DNA from: Isochrysis galbana
Taxonomy: Eukaryota; Haptophyta; Isochrysidales; Isochrysidaceae
NCBI GenBank assembly: GCA_018136815.1
Contig: CM030932.1
Location: 9,612,429-9,676,428, forward strand
Length of the DNA: 64,000 nt
Reading direction: 5' to 3'
Position numbers and translations under genes: made by a program
Part shown: in pieces, positions 38,932 through 50,800 of the stretch
Position numbering within the stretch: the stretch's first letter is position 1
How the letters are laid out: each line of letters begins with the position of its first letter
The notes under the pieces: generated by a model
The model's input: only the letters and a program-made list of their open reading frames with translations
The model's database searches: none
What the model was told of the DNA's origin: nothing

Positions 38932-39408
38932 CCTCAGCGCTGCCGAAATCCTTCTAGCCGTAATCCGGGGGGGACAATGCACCCCCACACGGCAGCTGCA
39001 CACACCAGACGGAGCTGGCACAATCACACAGACACCCTTTTTCACCTCACGTCAGATTGGCTCGCGCGGGGTGACTTATTAAGGGTTTAAAGTGGCGCGC
39101 AATACCGTCTCAAGAATTTATTAAAGTGGCGCGCCGGTGGGGGTGGGGGCTGCGACGGAAAGCCGTTTTGTAAGGATTCTATCAACTCATCTCAACGGTG
39201 GGGGCTGCGACGGAAAGCCATTTTGTAAGGATTCTATCCACTCATCTCAACACCCCCGTTTTGAGGATTCTCGCCCCCAGTGAGTTACTGAAGTCGCGTT
39301 CCGTCAAAAGAGGGCCATGTGATCGTTTTGTTTTCACTTAGACTGTAATGCCAATACATGCACAAGGACGCGGCGCGTGCGCATAGCAACTTTTTCCCCC
39401 ACGACCAG
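38932..39408. repeat. intergenic with a 55-bp tandem duplication
   Basis: The unit beginning GGTGGGGGCTGCGACGGAAA and ending CTCATCTCAAC occurs at 39142 and 39197 (to 39251) with few differences. GTGGCGCGC also occurs twice upstream. No gene. Confidence 0.75.
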
Positions 39409-39840
39409 CTAATCAGGCTGAGTTTTCATCTTCTTATTCGTCTTTTTCTCACACCCCTCCTCCTCGATCTTGTTGTCAATGTCATTCTGCTGGCAGGCGA
39501 CCATGTCGCTTGGCTGATCCTGGGTGGCGAGGTCCGTGATGCGTGCGAGGACGGCCTTCTGGTTCTCCATCCAGAGTTTGCCAGCTGCTCGGCGCACTTG
39601 CACCATGGGACTCGTTCCACCGTACGCGACCGCCGTGATGTATTCCATGCAGAGGTACGCGACGGCCGCCTCGTCTCCAATGTATTTGTGGTCTTGGGGA
39701 TCTCCTCGTACTCGTCAGAATAGTCGCCGATGAGCATAAGTTTTGCCTTGCACCAACGGCCCATGTATGGCTCAATGAGTGCCCACATCGACGGGTAGCG
39801 TTCCTTGTTCCTTGGCCAGATCCACGCGGAAGTCTCCACA
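39409..39840 (-). CDS. hypothetical protein, apparent frameshift
   Basis: Two minus-strand frames read as one protein. Upstream: RYPSMWALIEPYMGRWCKAK, then LMLIGDYSDEYEEIP. Downstream in the next frame: DHKYIGDEAAVAYLCMEYIT, then AVAYGG and a Lys-rich end with stop at 39409. The join is near 39695. Either a 1-nt indel or an overlooked small intron separates them. No family recognised and the N-terminus is not defined. Confidence 0.35.
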
Positions 39841-41627
39841 TCCACGGCCGCCCTCGTGCGCGGAGACGCCGAGCGATGGGGCATGCCGCGCATGTGCGAC
39901 GTCGCCACACTCATGTTCGCCGCCCACGAGATGCCGCGCGACGCACATCGCGCCGTGCACATGCACGGCGTGCATATGGGTGATTGCAAACTCATCACAC
40001 ATGTCCCGTGAGATATCTCTCTTATACTGATGAACATTTGCGTAAGTGTAGGCGAACCGCAGAGAATCAAATCGGCATACGCACGCACGGCGTCTCCATG
40101 GGGGCGCGCTGGTTCGTCAGGAAAAAGACACTGTGACAACTGCTGCCAAAAATAGAGCAGTCCCCCAGCGAGGTCTGCCCTCGTTGTGCCGACTTAAAAG
40201 CGCGCGCCGTAGATGTTTAACGCCGATACTAGGGTCACGTGTGAATATTGTTGTATAGATAACTATAACTATGGATATTTGATCGCTAAATTCGACTGAT
40301 GCCCCACAATTGACGGAACGACACCTTGTGCTTTTTGCCAACCTAAGATAAACTAAGTTTATACTTAGTTCAGCATGGGCATGGGGGGGCGGCCTCGCGC
40401 CTCGCCCCCCCCCCCCAAGCTCCAGCTCCCCTCCGGGGGGCCTATCGGTCACTCCCACGGTATGCCTTTTGGCATGAGCTGGGCACTCATCAACACCACC
40501 CAAACCCAAACCCCCAGTGGGCGCGGGTCGCGAGTCTCACTCCCACGCCTGCGCTGGGCCTGCCCTCGAGCGCTGACTCCCCCCCATTCCTAGAGCCCCT
40601 GGACGCCAAGCAAACAGAGACAGAGGAGGCCTCTGGGTGGCTCCCGTGGCCAGCGAGGCAAGCGTGAGAGAGGCAGGAGGGGCGGAGGGGCAGGAGGTTG
40701 AGCCCCAGCCTCCAGCTTGCCATTGCCCCATTGCCCCCTGAGCTGCCCCTGCCCCTGCTGCCTGCTGCCCGTCCGGCGTCTAGGAGCCCCAAAAGGACCT
40801 CTGAGAGTAGGCCGTGGCGCGCGCATGGCGACGCGCCGCAGGGAGAAAGATGGGAGATGGGAGAGAGCAGAAAGAGGGAGAGGGGGGGATTTGCACCCCC
40901 CCCCCAAATGAAGTGCGGTGAGAAACGGAAACGGGCCCCGTTTACGTTAGCAAACGGGCGAGGGCGAGGCGGGGCGGCTGGCGGCTGGCGACAAGAGGGA
41001 GATGGAGGGAGATGAGGAGGGAGAGACTCAAGACCAAGACACCGCCGAATAAAACAATACCACTTAGAAAATCATATAACTACTCTTATGAGTCGCTGTT
41101 AACAGTTCGCGCCCGAAGAGATACCCCCCCCGCCCCCCGCGCAACCACCGGCAGCGGCAACATACATACCCCACCTGCCACCTGTCGCTTGCCGGCCATG
41201 GAGAGCCGCTCGCCAACATGGCAGCGGGGCACCCTCCCGCTGCCTCCCGCTGCTGCCCGAGCCGATGCAGCCGTTAGCCGTACACACGGCTGCAGGCCTG
41301 CAGCCTATCGCACGCATGGGTCGACCCCCCGAAACCGAACAAAAAGGAACGAGGGGGGGGGGGGGGGGCGTAAAGGGGAGTGAGGGTGTGGCAAGGGCGA
41401 TGTCAGGTATGGACCCCAGCGAAAGGGATAGCGCTCAGCAGCGTAGTGGTCATCTTCAAGAATATTTCTTTGGACCCCCACTATAAAAGTAGCTTGTGCC
41501 CCCCAATCGCGAATAGAAGGTACATATATGGGACCGCAGGTCCCCATGCATCTTTTAAGCAACAAGGGTATCAGCCGACTTTCGAAATGAATGAAAGAAA
41601 ATTCTTTCGCGTCCTAAGTAGGGTTGC
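39841..41627. other. intergenic, contains a hairpin-flanked repeat
   Basis: 40349-40440 carries the perfect palindrome AACTAAGTTTATACTTAGTT followed by a G run and C-rich DNA, like the copies at 76 and 19469. C and G runs occur at 40402, 40898 and 41350. No gene supported. Confidence 0.5.
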
Positions 41628-41969
41628 ATGGAGACCGAATACTGGGTGAAAATAGTAGCTTCCGCTACACTTCAAGATATGGAGGTTCTCAGGCGGCTTG
41701 CCGCATCTGCGTCAGGCGTCATCGGGTCCGCTGAATATATTACACAAGCTGAGCGAGCTTCAAGATTCGTAAGTAGGACAGTTCAAAGCATCAACAACAT
41801 CAGAAAACCTCCTCCATACATGCGGGATCACGGTAATCAAACAAGCTACTATTGGCAACTTCAACAATTGCTAAGGGTCGGTTGGCTATTCTCCCTCAGT
41901 AACCGTGATGAAGAAGGCCTACGGCCAAGGAACGCTGGGAAAGCGCTCTCCGAGCGGTTGTACACGTAA
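41628..41969 (+). CDS. hypothetical 113-residue protein
   Basis: ATG 41628 to TAA. Balanced composition and lower GC than neighbours: EVLRRLAASASGVIGSAEYI, then YYWQLQQLLRVGWLF. No family recognised; it could be a fragment of a mobile element. Lies tail to tail with the karyopherin gene, 29 bp away. Confidence 0.35.
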   Translation: METEYWVKIVASATLQDMEVLRRLAASASGVIGSAEYITQAERASRFVSRTVQSINNIRKPPPYMRDHGNQTSYYWQLQQLLRVGWLFSLSNRDEEGLRPRNAGKALSERLYT

Positions 41970-41998
41970 ACATTAGACGAGCCCGTTCACGTTGTGGA

Positions 41999-44900
41999 CT
42001 ACCTTGCTGCGGCACCTTGCTTCTTTTTGCCTCCCGAGAGTTGCTTGAGTGCGGCCTTGAAATTCGACCAATTGGTCGCTTGCATCATCTGATCCGCAAA
42101 CGCCTTCTTGGCCTCCACGCTCAGGGGCCGGGGCACATCATCCTGAGCAAGCGCCTCCCCCAGCCAATTCGCGAATGCAGTTGATCCATGCCCATTGCGC
42201 ATAGCCCATAAACAGCTCGCGGCTTCGCCCAATAGCCACGAGGGCGCCCATGAGGAGAGGGACACAAGGAGACAGCAAATGATTGTGCCTCCCCTCGAGC
42301 AGGTTGTCTTTGTTAGTGGCTGAACGTTTCGCGTAGGTTGGATGAAGTGTGTTTGCTGCATCATTGCACGGAAAAGCTGGCCTAGAGGAGCAGGTGGAAC
42401 TGCATTTTGCAGCAATAAAAGTGCTTGCTTGTACCCCGCGACATCCTCGGGTGCGATGCTGCCATCGCTCACCCGAACAGCAGGCGCGCGTGGCGGCCGT
42501 GAGGTTGCGATAGAGGCGCACGCATCCAACACGAACGGAGCTGAGGGAGTCAGTAGTCTGCATGCCTTGCTTGACTCTATGCAAGCGGCGCAAAGGCTAA
42601 ACCAATCTGCACGCACCGACTGCTCTGCCGCCGCAGCCACAGTTGATCCGACTTTGATGGGTACCGCAAACACCTCGGCAACATGGCGCAGAAGCGCCGC
42701 CGCAATCCCCGCTTCGTCATCACTCTCGTAGTTTCCACTCAACACCATTGAGCGGAGCACGCGAAGGACGCCACGTCTACTTGCGGCGGCGGCGGCAACG
42801 ATGGCCCCCGGATCTCTGAGAGGCGAGGAGTCGGCGGATATCGCGTGGGAGGTAGCCTCGTCGAATCGAGCAGCGAGCGCTGGGGCGAGCACGGGGGGGA
42901 AAGGCGTAGAATATTCTCCAAACCCGTCGATGAGGGCGGCTGCTGCCTCGCATGCAGCATTTGCAAAGCGACACGGGTTATAGCTGGATGCAATTGGAAT
43001 GCCACTCATCGTAACCCCGCGCAGGAGGGCGGCGAGAGAAGGTGAAAGCGGTGCGAGCGCGGATGCACCCTCGGCACGGAGAGGTGCAGGCCACCGGCTC
43101 AGCAAAGCGCGCAGCGCTAGGAGCTCAGCGATGAGCGACTCAGCGACGGTAGCGGCGGCCGCCACCGGCGGTGCCGCTTGTGAGACATCCGTGCCGACAA
43201 GCACCTGCAAGGTGGCATCGAGACGAGTGCAAAGCGGCTGAAGTAGGGCGCGCACGAGGCGCGTCGCTCCTGTGGAATCCTGTGCAGCAGCGGTGGCAGC
43301 TAGTGACGCAAGCGCTTGCAACAAGACATGTGATGACTCCTGGCTCAGCGGCGACTCCGGCACCGCGCCTGCACGCTTCTGTGACACCCTGCCGTCCACG
43401 GGCGGGTGACAAAGTGCCGAGACAGAGTGAAGCACGGATGCAAGCTCCTCAAAGGAACTCGTTGACGTCGCTGCGCCCAGCGAGCAGGGGTTATCTGCCC
43501 GTTCCGCGTCCGTTCCGTCCGTGATGCCTCGACTAACGGACATGGCGAGCGTCGATCTCGGCGCGAGTGTTGCGAGTTTGAGTATTGCGACGGCACCCGC
43601 GTGGTGCTGCTTGGACCTCAATGCCCATTGTGCCCCTGGCCAGGGGATCGGGACCTCTTCTGTGTGAGAGAGCGACCAAATCAACATCGGAACGAGCTGA
43701 GGTACTAAGTGGGAGTTGGCTGGGGAACCGAGCCATGACGCCATGGCACCCACGAGCACTAAGATCGAGCATAGCAACACACGTCCGGCAGACTTCGCGT
43801 TGCTGACGCGGGAGCTACTGTGGTTGTCACCATGGGCAGTCAGCAAGGATGCCGCGTACTCAGCCGCCGTGGGAACAATTCTCATCAACAGCGCCAGAGG
43901 CTCGCATTCCTCGCAACCTACAGCTTTCGCTGCGGCGGATGCGGCGTGAAAGACGGCCTCAAGGACCGCCCACGGAGGCGCATCGCCCATGCCCACGGCA
44001 GTTGTGACACGGCAGGTGGTTAGGGCGCCCGCAGGCGCCTTTGCACATGTCAGCGCTGCCGAGGCCAACTCATGAAGTTGTGATAGTAGCTGCAACACAT
44101 CTGACCCACACCCATTCCGCTCCTCGGGAGGATTAGTCATCGCGCAGGTCTCTCTCGACCTCGTGGCGTCGTGCCATCTCGCCGAGTGCTGCTCTGACTG
44201 CCATTCTGATGTACAAAAGACAGTGGCCCGCAATGCAGCCCTCTGTTCCTCGCGCAGATCGATCCATACTGTTCGCTCAGCTTCCGTCACCGATGTCAGA
44301 TCGGCGGGCAACAGCGATGAGCAAAGTAGAGCGTTGAGCAATACTGGGCGAACGGTACCTACGACGCGTCCCACTAACCGCTGTGCTGACGAGTTGACAG
44401 AGAGCGAGTTGTTGCCATTCCCAAGCGTTTCGCTGATTTCGCCGACGTGGACTTCATGCTCGCCATCTCGAGGAGTTGCAGGAGAGCTCATCACAGCTGA
44501 TGCTTCACCATTGCTCCTGCCAGAGCTGCATACATGGATACAATCATCAGCACACCTCCCTGCGCACTCGCCCAGAGCCACCCAAGCGTCTAGTGCCACC
44601 GCGGCATCATCTGCTGACAATTGCTGCGTGGCCACAAGGAGCAGCTCGCACCACTGCCCAAGCATGGTTTCCAGCGCCAACGCCGCCTCCGACAGACATG
44701 TCCCAGCAGCCAGTGCGCCGTTGGCGGTTGATGGCTGCGGCAACATACCCACTATGCTATGGACGGTCAAGTCGATATGGCCCTGCCCGGAAAGACAGTT
44801 GAGTGCCTCGGCTGCGGATGACATAGCTACGCATGCATGGGCCACGACGATGGTCACGTGCCGGCTCCGAAGGTCCAGCGCCCGCAACCTAGTATGCAGC

Positions 44901-45898
44901 TCAGACAGCAGACGCAAAAGCAAACGTAACCCCTCTAACACTTTACGACTATTCGCTTGAAGGTTGGATGCCGCGTCCAGACTGTCCGACTCTGCGCCAA
45001 CTGATGGCTTTGATGTCGCTCGCACGCGAGCGCTTCCTCTTCCGGTAGCTCCAACTCCACTGGCATGCTTGGATGAACGACTGGAAGCAAGCTGCAACCG
45101 TTCTACGATGACGTCGATGGCTGCGCACAAAGCATCGGCTGCGTCTGCTGAAATGCGAGGATGCTGTAATGCAGAGGCTGCATCATGCGCGAAGAGTGTG
45201 CTTGTGGCGACGTGGGATGGACCGACGAGCCCACATATGCACCACGCTCCACCTGCGCGCAGCACAGCGGCTGCGGAGTCGGCCGCAGCTGCAGCCTCAT
45301 GTTCCAACGTTTGCAACCTGCCCGCACCGCCCGCGATGGTGGCAGCCTGCTCGAACCAGCCATGAAGTTTTGTGAGAGTTTGATGAGCAGACTCTTCAAG
45401 GGCCTGGCGCACACGCGCCGGGCGTTCCGGCGGGGTGGAGATTCTCGTGGCCGGGCAGTGAAGCTCCTCCGCAAGAAGGGTGAGAAGGCTCAGCGCGATG
45501 CTCCGGTTGGTGCTCGAGGCGTCCCCGTCAAACGCGTTGAGCAGTGAGAGGTCTGCCGAGCGGATCATGGCGACTGCAGCGGCAAGTCCAAGCTGCGTGA
45601 GCCCCGCCGTCCAGTGAAGATCTGCTGCCGCAGCCAGCGCGTCCACCAGCTCCGGACCGCACGGTTCCAGCTCGGCTGGCGCCGCTCTGCGCAGAGCCTT
45701 CTGCATCGCCTGAGCGCAGAAAAGCGCCGAAGGTGAAGGCGGACCCCCCACAAGAAGCTGGACGGCGAGGCAGTGCATCAGACGATGGAGATGGCCCGGC
45801 GCCTTCTCAGACGCGCTTAGGCCTTCCTCGCCACGCCTGCGGGCCTGCGGGTCAGCAGAGAGAGCCGCGTCGATCACAGCCGACAGCTCGCTCGCCAT
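41999..45898 (-). CDS. importin-beta-family karyopherin (transportin-3/importin-13-like)
   Basis: 1,299 residues, single exon, ATG 45898 (the frame is open 16 codons further to a TTG) to TAG 42001-41999. Helical HEAT-like repeats throughout, rich in Ala and Leu. The N-terminus (ELSAVIDAALSADPQARRRG, then HCLAVQLLVGG and ALFCAQAMQKALRR) resembles the importin N domain, in which the third helix contains a FFAAQTLRxK-like sequence. The extreme end, FADQMMQATNWSNFKAALKQ then LSGGKKKQ, resembles the end of transportin-3 and importin-13. These proteins move cargo, such as SR proteins, through nuclear pores with Ran. It is longer than the usual about 960 residues because of low-complexity inserts. 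Subfamily is tentative. Confidence 0.65.
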   Translation of the reverse strand: MASELSAVIDAALSADPQARRRGEEGLSASEKAPGHLHRLMHCLAVQLLVGGPPSPSALFCAQAMQKALRRAAPAELEPCGPELVDALAAAADLHWTAGLTQLGLAAAVAMIRSADLSLLNAFDGDASSTNRSIALSLLTLLAEELHCPATRISTPPERPARVRQALEESAHQTLTKLHGWFEQAATIAGGAGRLQTLEHEAAAAADSAAAVLRAGGAWCICGLVGPSHVATSTLFAHDAASALQHPRISADAADALCAAIDVIVERLQLASSRSSKHASGVGATGRGSARVRATSKPSVGAESDSLDAASNLQANSRKVLEGLRLLLRLLSELHTRLRALDLRSRHVTIVVAHACVAMSSAAEALNCLSGQGHIDLTVHSIVGMLPQPSTANGALAAGTCLSEAALALETMLGQWCELLLVATQQLSADDAAVALDAWVALGECAGRCADDCIHVCSSGRSNGEASAVMSSPATPRDGEHEVHVGEISETLGNGNNSLSVNSSAQRLVGRVVGTVRPVLLNALLCSSLLPADLTSVTEAERTVWIDLREEQRAALRATVFCTSEWQSEQHSARWHDATRSRETCAMTNPPEERNGCGSDVLQLLSQLHELASAALTCAKAPAGALTTCRVTTAVGMGDAPPWAVLEAVFHAASAAAKAVGCEECEPLALLMRIVPTAAEYAASLLTAHGDNHSSSRVSNAKSAGRVLLCSILVLVGAMASWLGSPANSHLVPQLVPMLIWSLSHTEEVPIPWPGAQWALRSKQHHAGAVAILKLATLAPRSTLAMSVSRGITDGTDAERADNPCSLGAATSTSSFEELASVLHSVSALCHPPVDGRVSQKRAGAVPESPLSQESSHVLLQALASLAATAAAQDSTGATRLVRALLQPLCTRLDATLQVLVGTDVSQAAPPVAAAATVAESLIAELLALRALLSRWPAPLRAEGASALAPLSPSLAALLRGVTMSGIPIASSYNPCRFANAACEAAAALIDGFGEYSTPFPPVLAPALAARFDEATSHAISADSSPLRDPGAIVAAAAASRRGVLRVLRSMVLSGNYESDDEAGIAAALLRHVAEVFAVPIKVGSTVAAAAEQSVRADWFSLCAACIESSKACRLLTPSAPFVLDACASIATSRPPRAPAVRVSDGSIAPEDVAGYKQALLLLQNAVPPAPLGQLFRAMMQQTHFIQPTRNVQPLTKTTCSRGGTIICCLLVSLSSWAPSWLLGEAASCLWAMRNGHGSTAFANWLGEALAQDDVPRPLSVEAKKAFADQMMQATNWSNFKAALKQLSGGKKKQGAAAR

Positions 45899-47808
45899 GG
45901 CGCCAATTTCGTAGGAAAGCACGAGTAATGTACCCCTCGTTGCCAAAAGTTTGACGTTCTATTTTTGGGAAGTGCCGGCAGGACTCCCGCTTTCATCGGG
46001 CTGATCCGACGCATCTGGCCTAGCCACTATGCGGGCTGCCGCAGGGCTCCCACCGGTGAGACAGAACCGCAGGCACACTGCCCTGCCAGCGTTGCTCCGT
46101 CGCGCACGCGTCGTTCTCACACGACCGTCGTAGCAGGTGGAGCGGGCCCAAAACGGCTGTACAAAAGTCTGACAATAGCGCGAGGCGAGAGGAGTAGGGG
46201 CTCTGGTGGACCGGGAGGGAGAGGGGAGTCGCGAGGCCATGGTGGCACATTATCTTGGACCACTGCCGGACCACTGCCGTGGCCGGTGAGCAGTTCTCGA
46301 CGCCCTCGCCCACTGCTGCCCACCAACCATCCCTCTGCTGAGCTGCCTCTGTTCCTTCGTCTCTCACTCACTCACTGTAGGGAGCGCTCATACACTTCAC
46401 GAGATGGCGCGAATGTGTGTAGCGCGGGGCGCTCGCCGCCGGTGTACATCTGCTCTCAGTATCAAGGTGCGTGCCCGCTGTGCCGATTAATGTGGGACAA
46501 ACGTTATGGTTGGCATGTTGGCATCATATTAGGGGTGGGGACGGGAAAAATCGACTTCTCAAAATTGCACCCAAATCTCCAAGAGAAAGCAAGGAGGGAT
46601 TCTTCATGATGACATCAAAGCAACTACAAAGTTTCGCGAGTTGATTCTTTCGTGGTCACGAGTACGAACGCCCGCAATGCGGCGATTTTTTTGCAGTGGC
46701 CAAGGAGTTTTCTTTTAGGTAAACACCCCCCTCACGAAAAAAGTACTCGCTTCCAGGAAGGATGGAAGGGGTTTTCTTTTTCTTCCCCTCCCCACCCCTA
46801 ATCATATCAACACTCCACACAACCTCACAACCTCTCACTCCACGAAAGCGCAATCGTGCATTCCTCACCCATCACAGCCTGCGAGGGACACTACAGCATG
46901 AGTCCAGCAACACTGCACATCGCACTCACACGTATGGCTGCACTTTTAGCTGCATTGCTAGCCCGGTCACTCACTCATTTTAACCACTATTTTCCACCTC
47001 CCCTGGGTGTCCAAGGATTCCGCAGGGTCCCCCCCTACCTGCCCCGCCAGCCGCCTCCCCCTCCGAACGACCCCCTCCCGCCCCACGAAGGGCAATGGCG
47101 TCGGTGAGTGACCCCCTCCAAGCGCGTAAGGCGGGAAGTGAATTGATGAAGACCGAAGTAAAATGGCGCCACGATATAATCCAACTACGACCAACACTTG
47201 AGGGGAGATCAAGGTCACACAAGGGGGTGGTTTCTTGCACCGGCGATACCTGAGCGCGCGACTTTACCTAAAAACGCTAGAAGCACGCAAGGAGGTAAGC
47301 CAGGCGAGGGGTAAAGCAGGCAACAAGGGAGGCAACAGAGGAGGCGAGGGCAAAGAAAATGAAGGCATCAGAGGAGGCGAGGGCAAAGAAAAAGAAGGCA
47401 AATGTAGGATGATGCGACGGTGACTAGCCTACAAGGAGGGGCATAGAAACGCAGACGACTTCTAAAACAAAAATGTCGATCGCGGATGCTCTCCTGCGGC
47501 ACGCGCGATGGCGCGCCTGCGGCAGGCTTGCAGCTGCCCTCTAGCGGCTCTGGAGGCTCCTAGAGGCCCAGCTCAGGGGGCGGAGGAGGTTGGGGCTAGG
47601 CCCTGGCCTCCCCTGCTTCTCCGTTCTCCCTCCCACCCTTCCCTTAGTGTGCTGTGTGTAGGCCGTGTAGTGATCAAAAGATCTCTACATGGCAACCTAT
47701 CCACCCGACCACGAGAGACCACCTACCCTCACTGTAAACGCACAATTGCTTTCATTTCCAAGAAAGTAAAGAGTGAGGAGTGATCGAATGTTCGAGGTTG
47801 TGAGGAGT
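45899..47808. other. intergenic, no supported gene
   Basis: Contains the promoter of the karyopherin gene and the 3' flank of the large kinase gene. A small GGAGGCGAGGGCAAAGAAAA repeat occurs twice near 47340-47400. No convincing coding frame. Confidence 0.45.
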
Positions 47809-50800
47809 TCAAAGGTCCACCCCAAGCAAGAGGTGGCCGAGCTCGTAGTTGGCCAAGCTTGTGCGCACGAAGTCATCGGCAGAGAGCGCTCGCTGGATGG
47901 GACCGTCCACTGTTTCCCAGTACTCCCTTAGTTTTCGCCCTTGCTCTTGTCGCACGATCTGCCGCCAAGTGACTTCTTTCACATGGTATGCACCCTCGTC
48001 ATGTGGCTTGAGCCGACACTCACGGACATGATTGTGAGCGGCTCTCGAAGAGTCCCCACAGTCGTGGAAGCAAAGTGCGCAAAAATGGGCCTTGCAAAAT
48101 CTGCACATCAACGCGGCGCAACCTTCGTACTCATAGAATACTGTCGAGCAACGGGGACAACGCATATCCTGGATCTCTTCAATGATCTTCCGCGCTTCGA
48201 TCACCTGCTGCTCTTCTCGAGTCATTCGGCCAAATTCGGCAGTAAACTCGCGTTTCCACTCGTCATACCGGCCTTGCCATGCAACGTGGCGAGCTTCGTC
48301 CGCGTTTCTTTCTAGGGCGGCCAATGCCAAAGGCGGGGCATGGAGTACAACTTCTTTGAATTTGTAAGCTCCAGTCTTGCACTCACAACCCTTCGCGCAC
48401 TTGATGCGCATGAACTGTTCTGTGCTGATGGCTTCCGGCCTTTGGAGATATCCGCCAAAGCACTCATCACATACAAAATGTCCCTCCGGCTCACAGGCCA
48501 GCCCGTCACCCTCGGTGAACCCCAAGCAGAGGAAGCACCATTGCATGTCGAGGAGATGAGAGAACCAGAAGGCAACGCGCTCGGCTGTTGGGCGCTCATT
48601 TGGTGGATATGCGAGCATAGCCGACACGAAGGTGCCCACGCCGTCACGGCTATTTCTCATGAGCTCCGTAATTTCAGTAATGCTCGCCTGCCCATTTTTC
48701 AGCTCCGTCCTCACCCGCATCAACTGCTCCAAATTGACGCTGCGGTCAAGGGCGCCGTTGACGAGCCAAGAGCGCAATAGCTGAAGATTGCCCTTACAAA
48801 AGAGAAGATCGCAGAGCGTCACTCCTAGGGAAAATATGTCGGCCTCTTTGGATGGTGCGTTGTCAGGGGGAGCATACAAAGGTGTTCCGCGGAGTACAGT
48901 CGAGTTGCTCTCGCTTGACTTGATACATAGGTCGAAGTCGCATAGGAGAGGTCTGGCATTTTCATGCTCGCTGGTCATCACAATGTTTTCTGGTTTGATA
49001 TCTCGGTGCAGGTGGTTATGAGCATGTAAGAATTGCATCGCCTCCGAGACTTGCTGGGCTACTCGAAGTCTGGCCTCGGGGTCTTTATCAGAGCACCATC
49101 CACGCAGGTTGCCACCGGCCAGCCACGGCATCTCGACCACGACTACGGGCTTCATGGGCTCCAAGAATGCACACTCCACAGGCACAATACCCGGATGCTT
49201 TAGCTTGTTGGCGGCGGTGATGGCTCTCTCAACATTCTTGCGATCGCTCAAGCCGTATTCCTTCAATACCTTCAATGGCATTGGGTTGCCGTTAACGGCA
49301 CCGCGCAGCCGCGCTAGCTGCACGCTTGGTTTGCCGGGAGCAATTTCGCCCATGTCACAATAGCTGTCGCCATAGCTCCGATCATGGACGAGCACGCCCT
49401 CTCTGGTCAAGAGGTGCTGCATGTCCCACCTGTTCTTCCCATTCCTATCGAGCTGCTCGTATACGGCCTCTGGATGCATTATTCTGCGGGCCCTCAATGG
49501 GAGCTCTGGAAACGCCTGTGGTGCAATGGCAGAGCCATCAAAGGTTGTCGCCATCTGGACGCTCAGCTGAAGGATTGTGGCGTACGTGGCCTCTCGACAG
49601 CGCTGGAGGCTTTCGTACTCATTAGACGTTCGTACAAGTTGCGCCCTCTTTTGTGGGAGCTCCGCAAGGACGCCCGAGGCTTCTACCTGATGCAACTCCT
49701 CTAGCGCTCGCGCTCGGAGGCTTTTCGCTGAATGCACTTCGCTTGTCAAACTCTTGAGCTGGCATAGCGCAAGCTCAGCGGCCTCGCGGTTGGCAAGAAG
49801 CTGGCGCTCCACCATTAGCTCTCCCTTGATCTTCACAATGTCCTCATTTTGCGCCTGAAGCATCCGGCGAATGTTGGTCTCTCTGCCGAGCTCTATAGAG
49901 CGAACCGCCTCGATCTGCTCGACCGCATCAGCCCATGCACGATTCAGCGAATGCGCAGCTTGCACGAGGCATGCGAGCGTGGGGCCCAAAGCATCGGGGC
50001 AGCTCCAGTCGGATACATCGGGAACTCGAAGTAAAGTCCTTTGTCGCAGCTCCACATGTGCGGCGTTCTCTTTCAGCCACTCACGTACTTGCGCGAGCGC
50101 AGCTTCTAGGTGCCGCCGCAGCACAAGCAAAGCCGACAACCGAAGCTCTTGAATAGAGCAGTGATTCTTTCTCTCTTGATCGCGAGCCGCCGCGATACCA
50201 CTCCACTCTTCCTCGAGCTGCCTGTGCAAGCTCAAACTGCGAAGCTCTTTCTCCGCATGCTCGCAAGCCGATCGCGACTCCTCTGCCATGCCGACGAGTT
50301 TCGACAGGTCATGGCTATCTGCCGAGGAGGAGAAGGTACTCATCAGGTCGCGTACTCGTTGCGCATACTCGTCACCGAGTGTCAGATCGTGTAGTCGACG
50401 AAAGAGCGTCTCGCACGGGCTATCTGCCGAGGAGGAGAAGGTACTCATCAGGTCGCGTACTCGTTGAGCATACTCGTCACAGAGTGTCAGATCGTTTAGT
50501 CGATGGGAGAGCGTCTCGCACAGCTCGACAGTAAGAGCCCGGCTTTGATCCGCGAGAAGCCGGTCTCGCTCACACAATCCTTGCAACACCGCCAAATATT
50601 CCCGGCTGAAGTGAGCCTGTATTTCGACCGCCTCAAGGGCCGTTGGTCCAGGCTGAAGCGGCCCGCGCTCATCCGCGGTGCCCACATGACCATTGATATT
50701 CATTAAAATTCTGTGTGAGGTACGAAGATGCAAGGCTGCGTTCCTGATGATCTCCGAACAGTCCTTCTTGATGTCGGCGCTATGATTTCTTGACGTCCCA

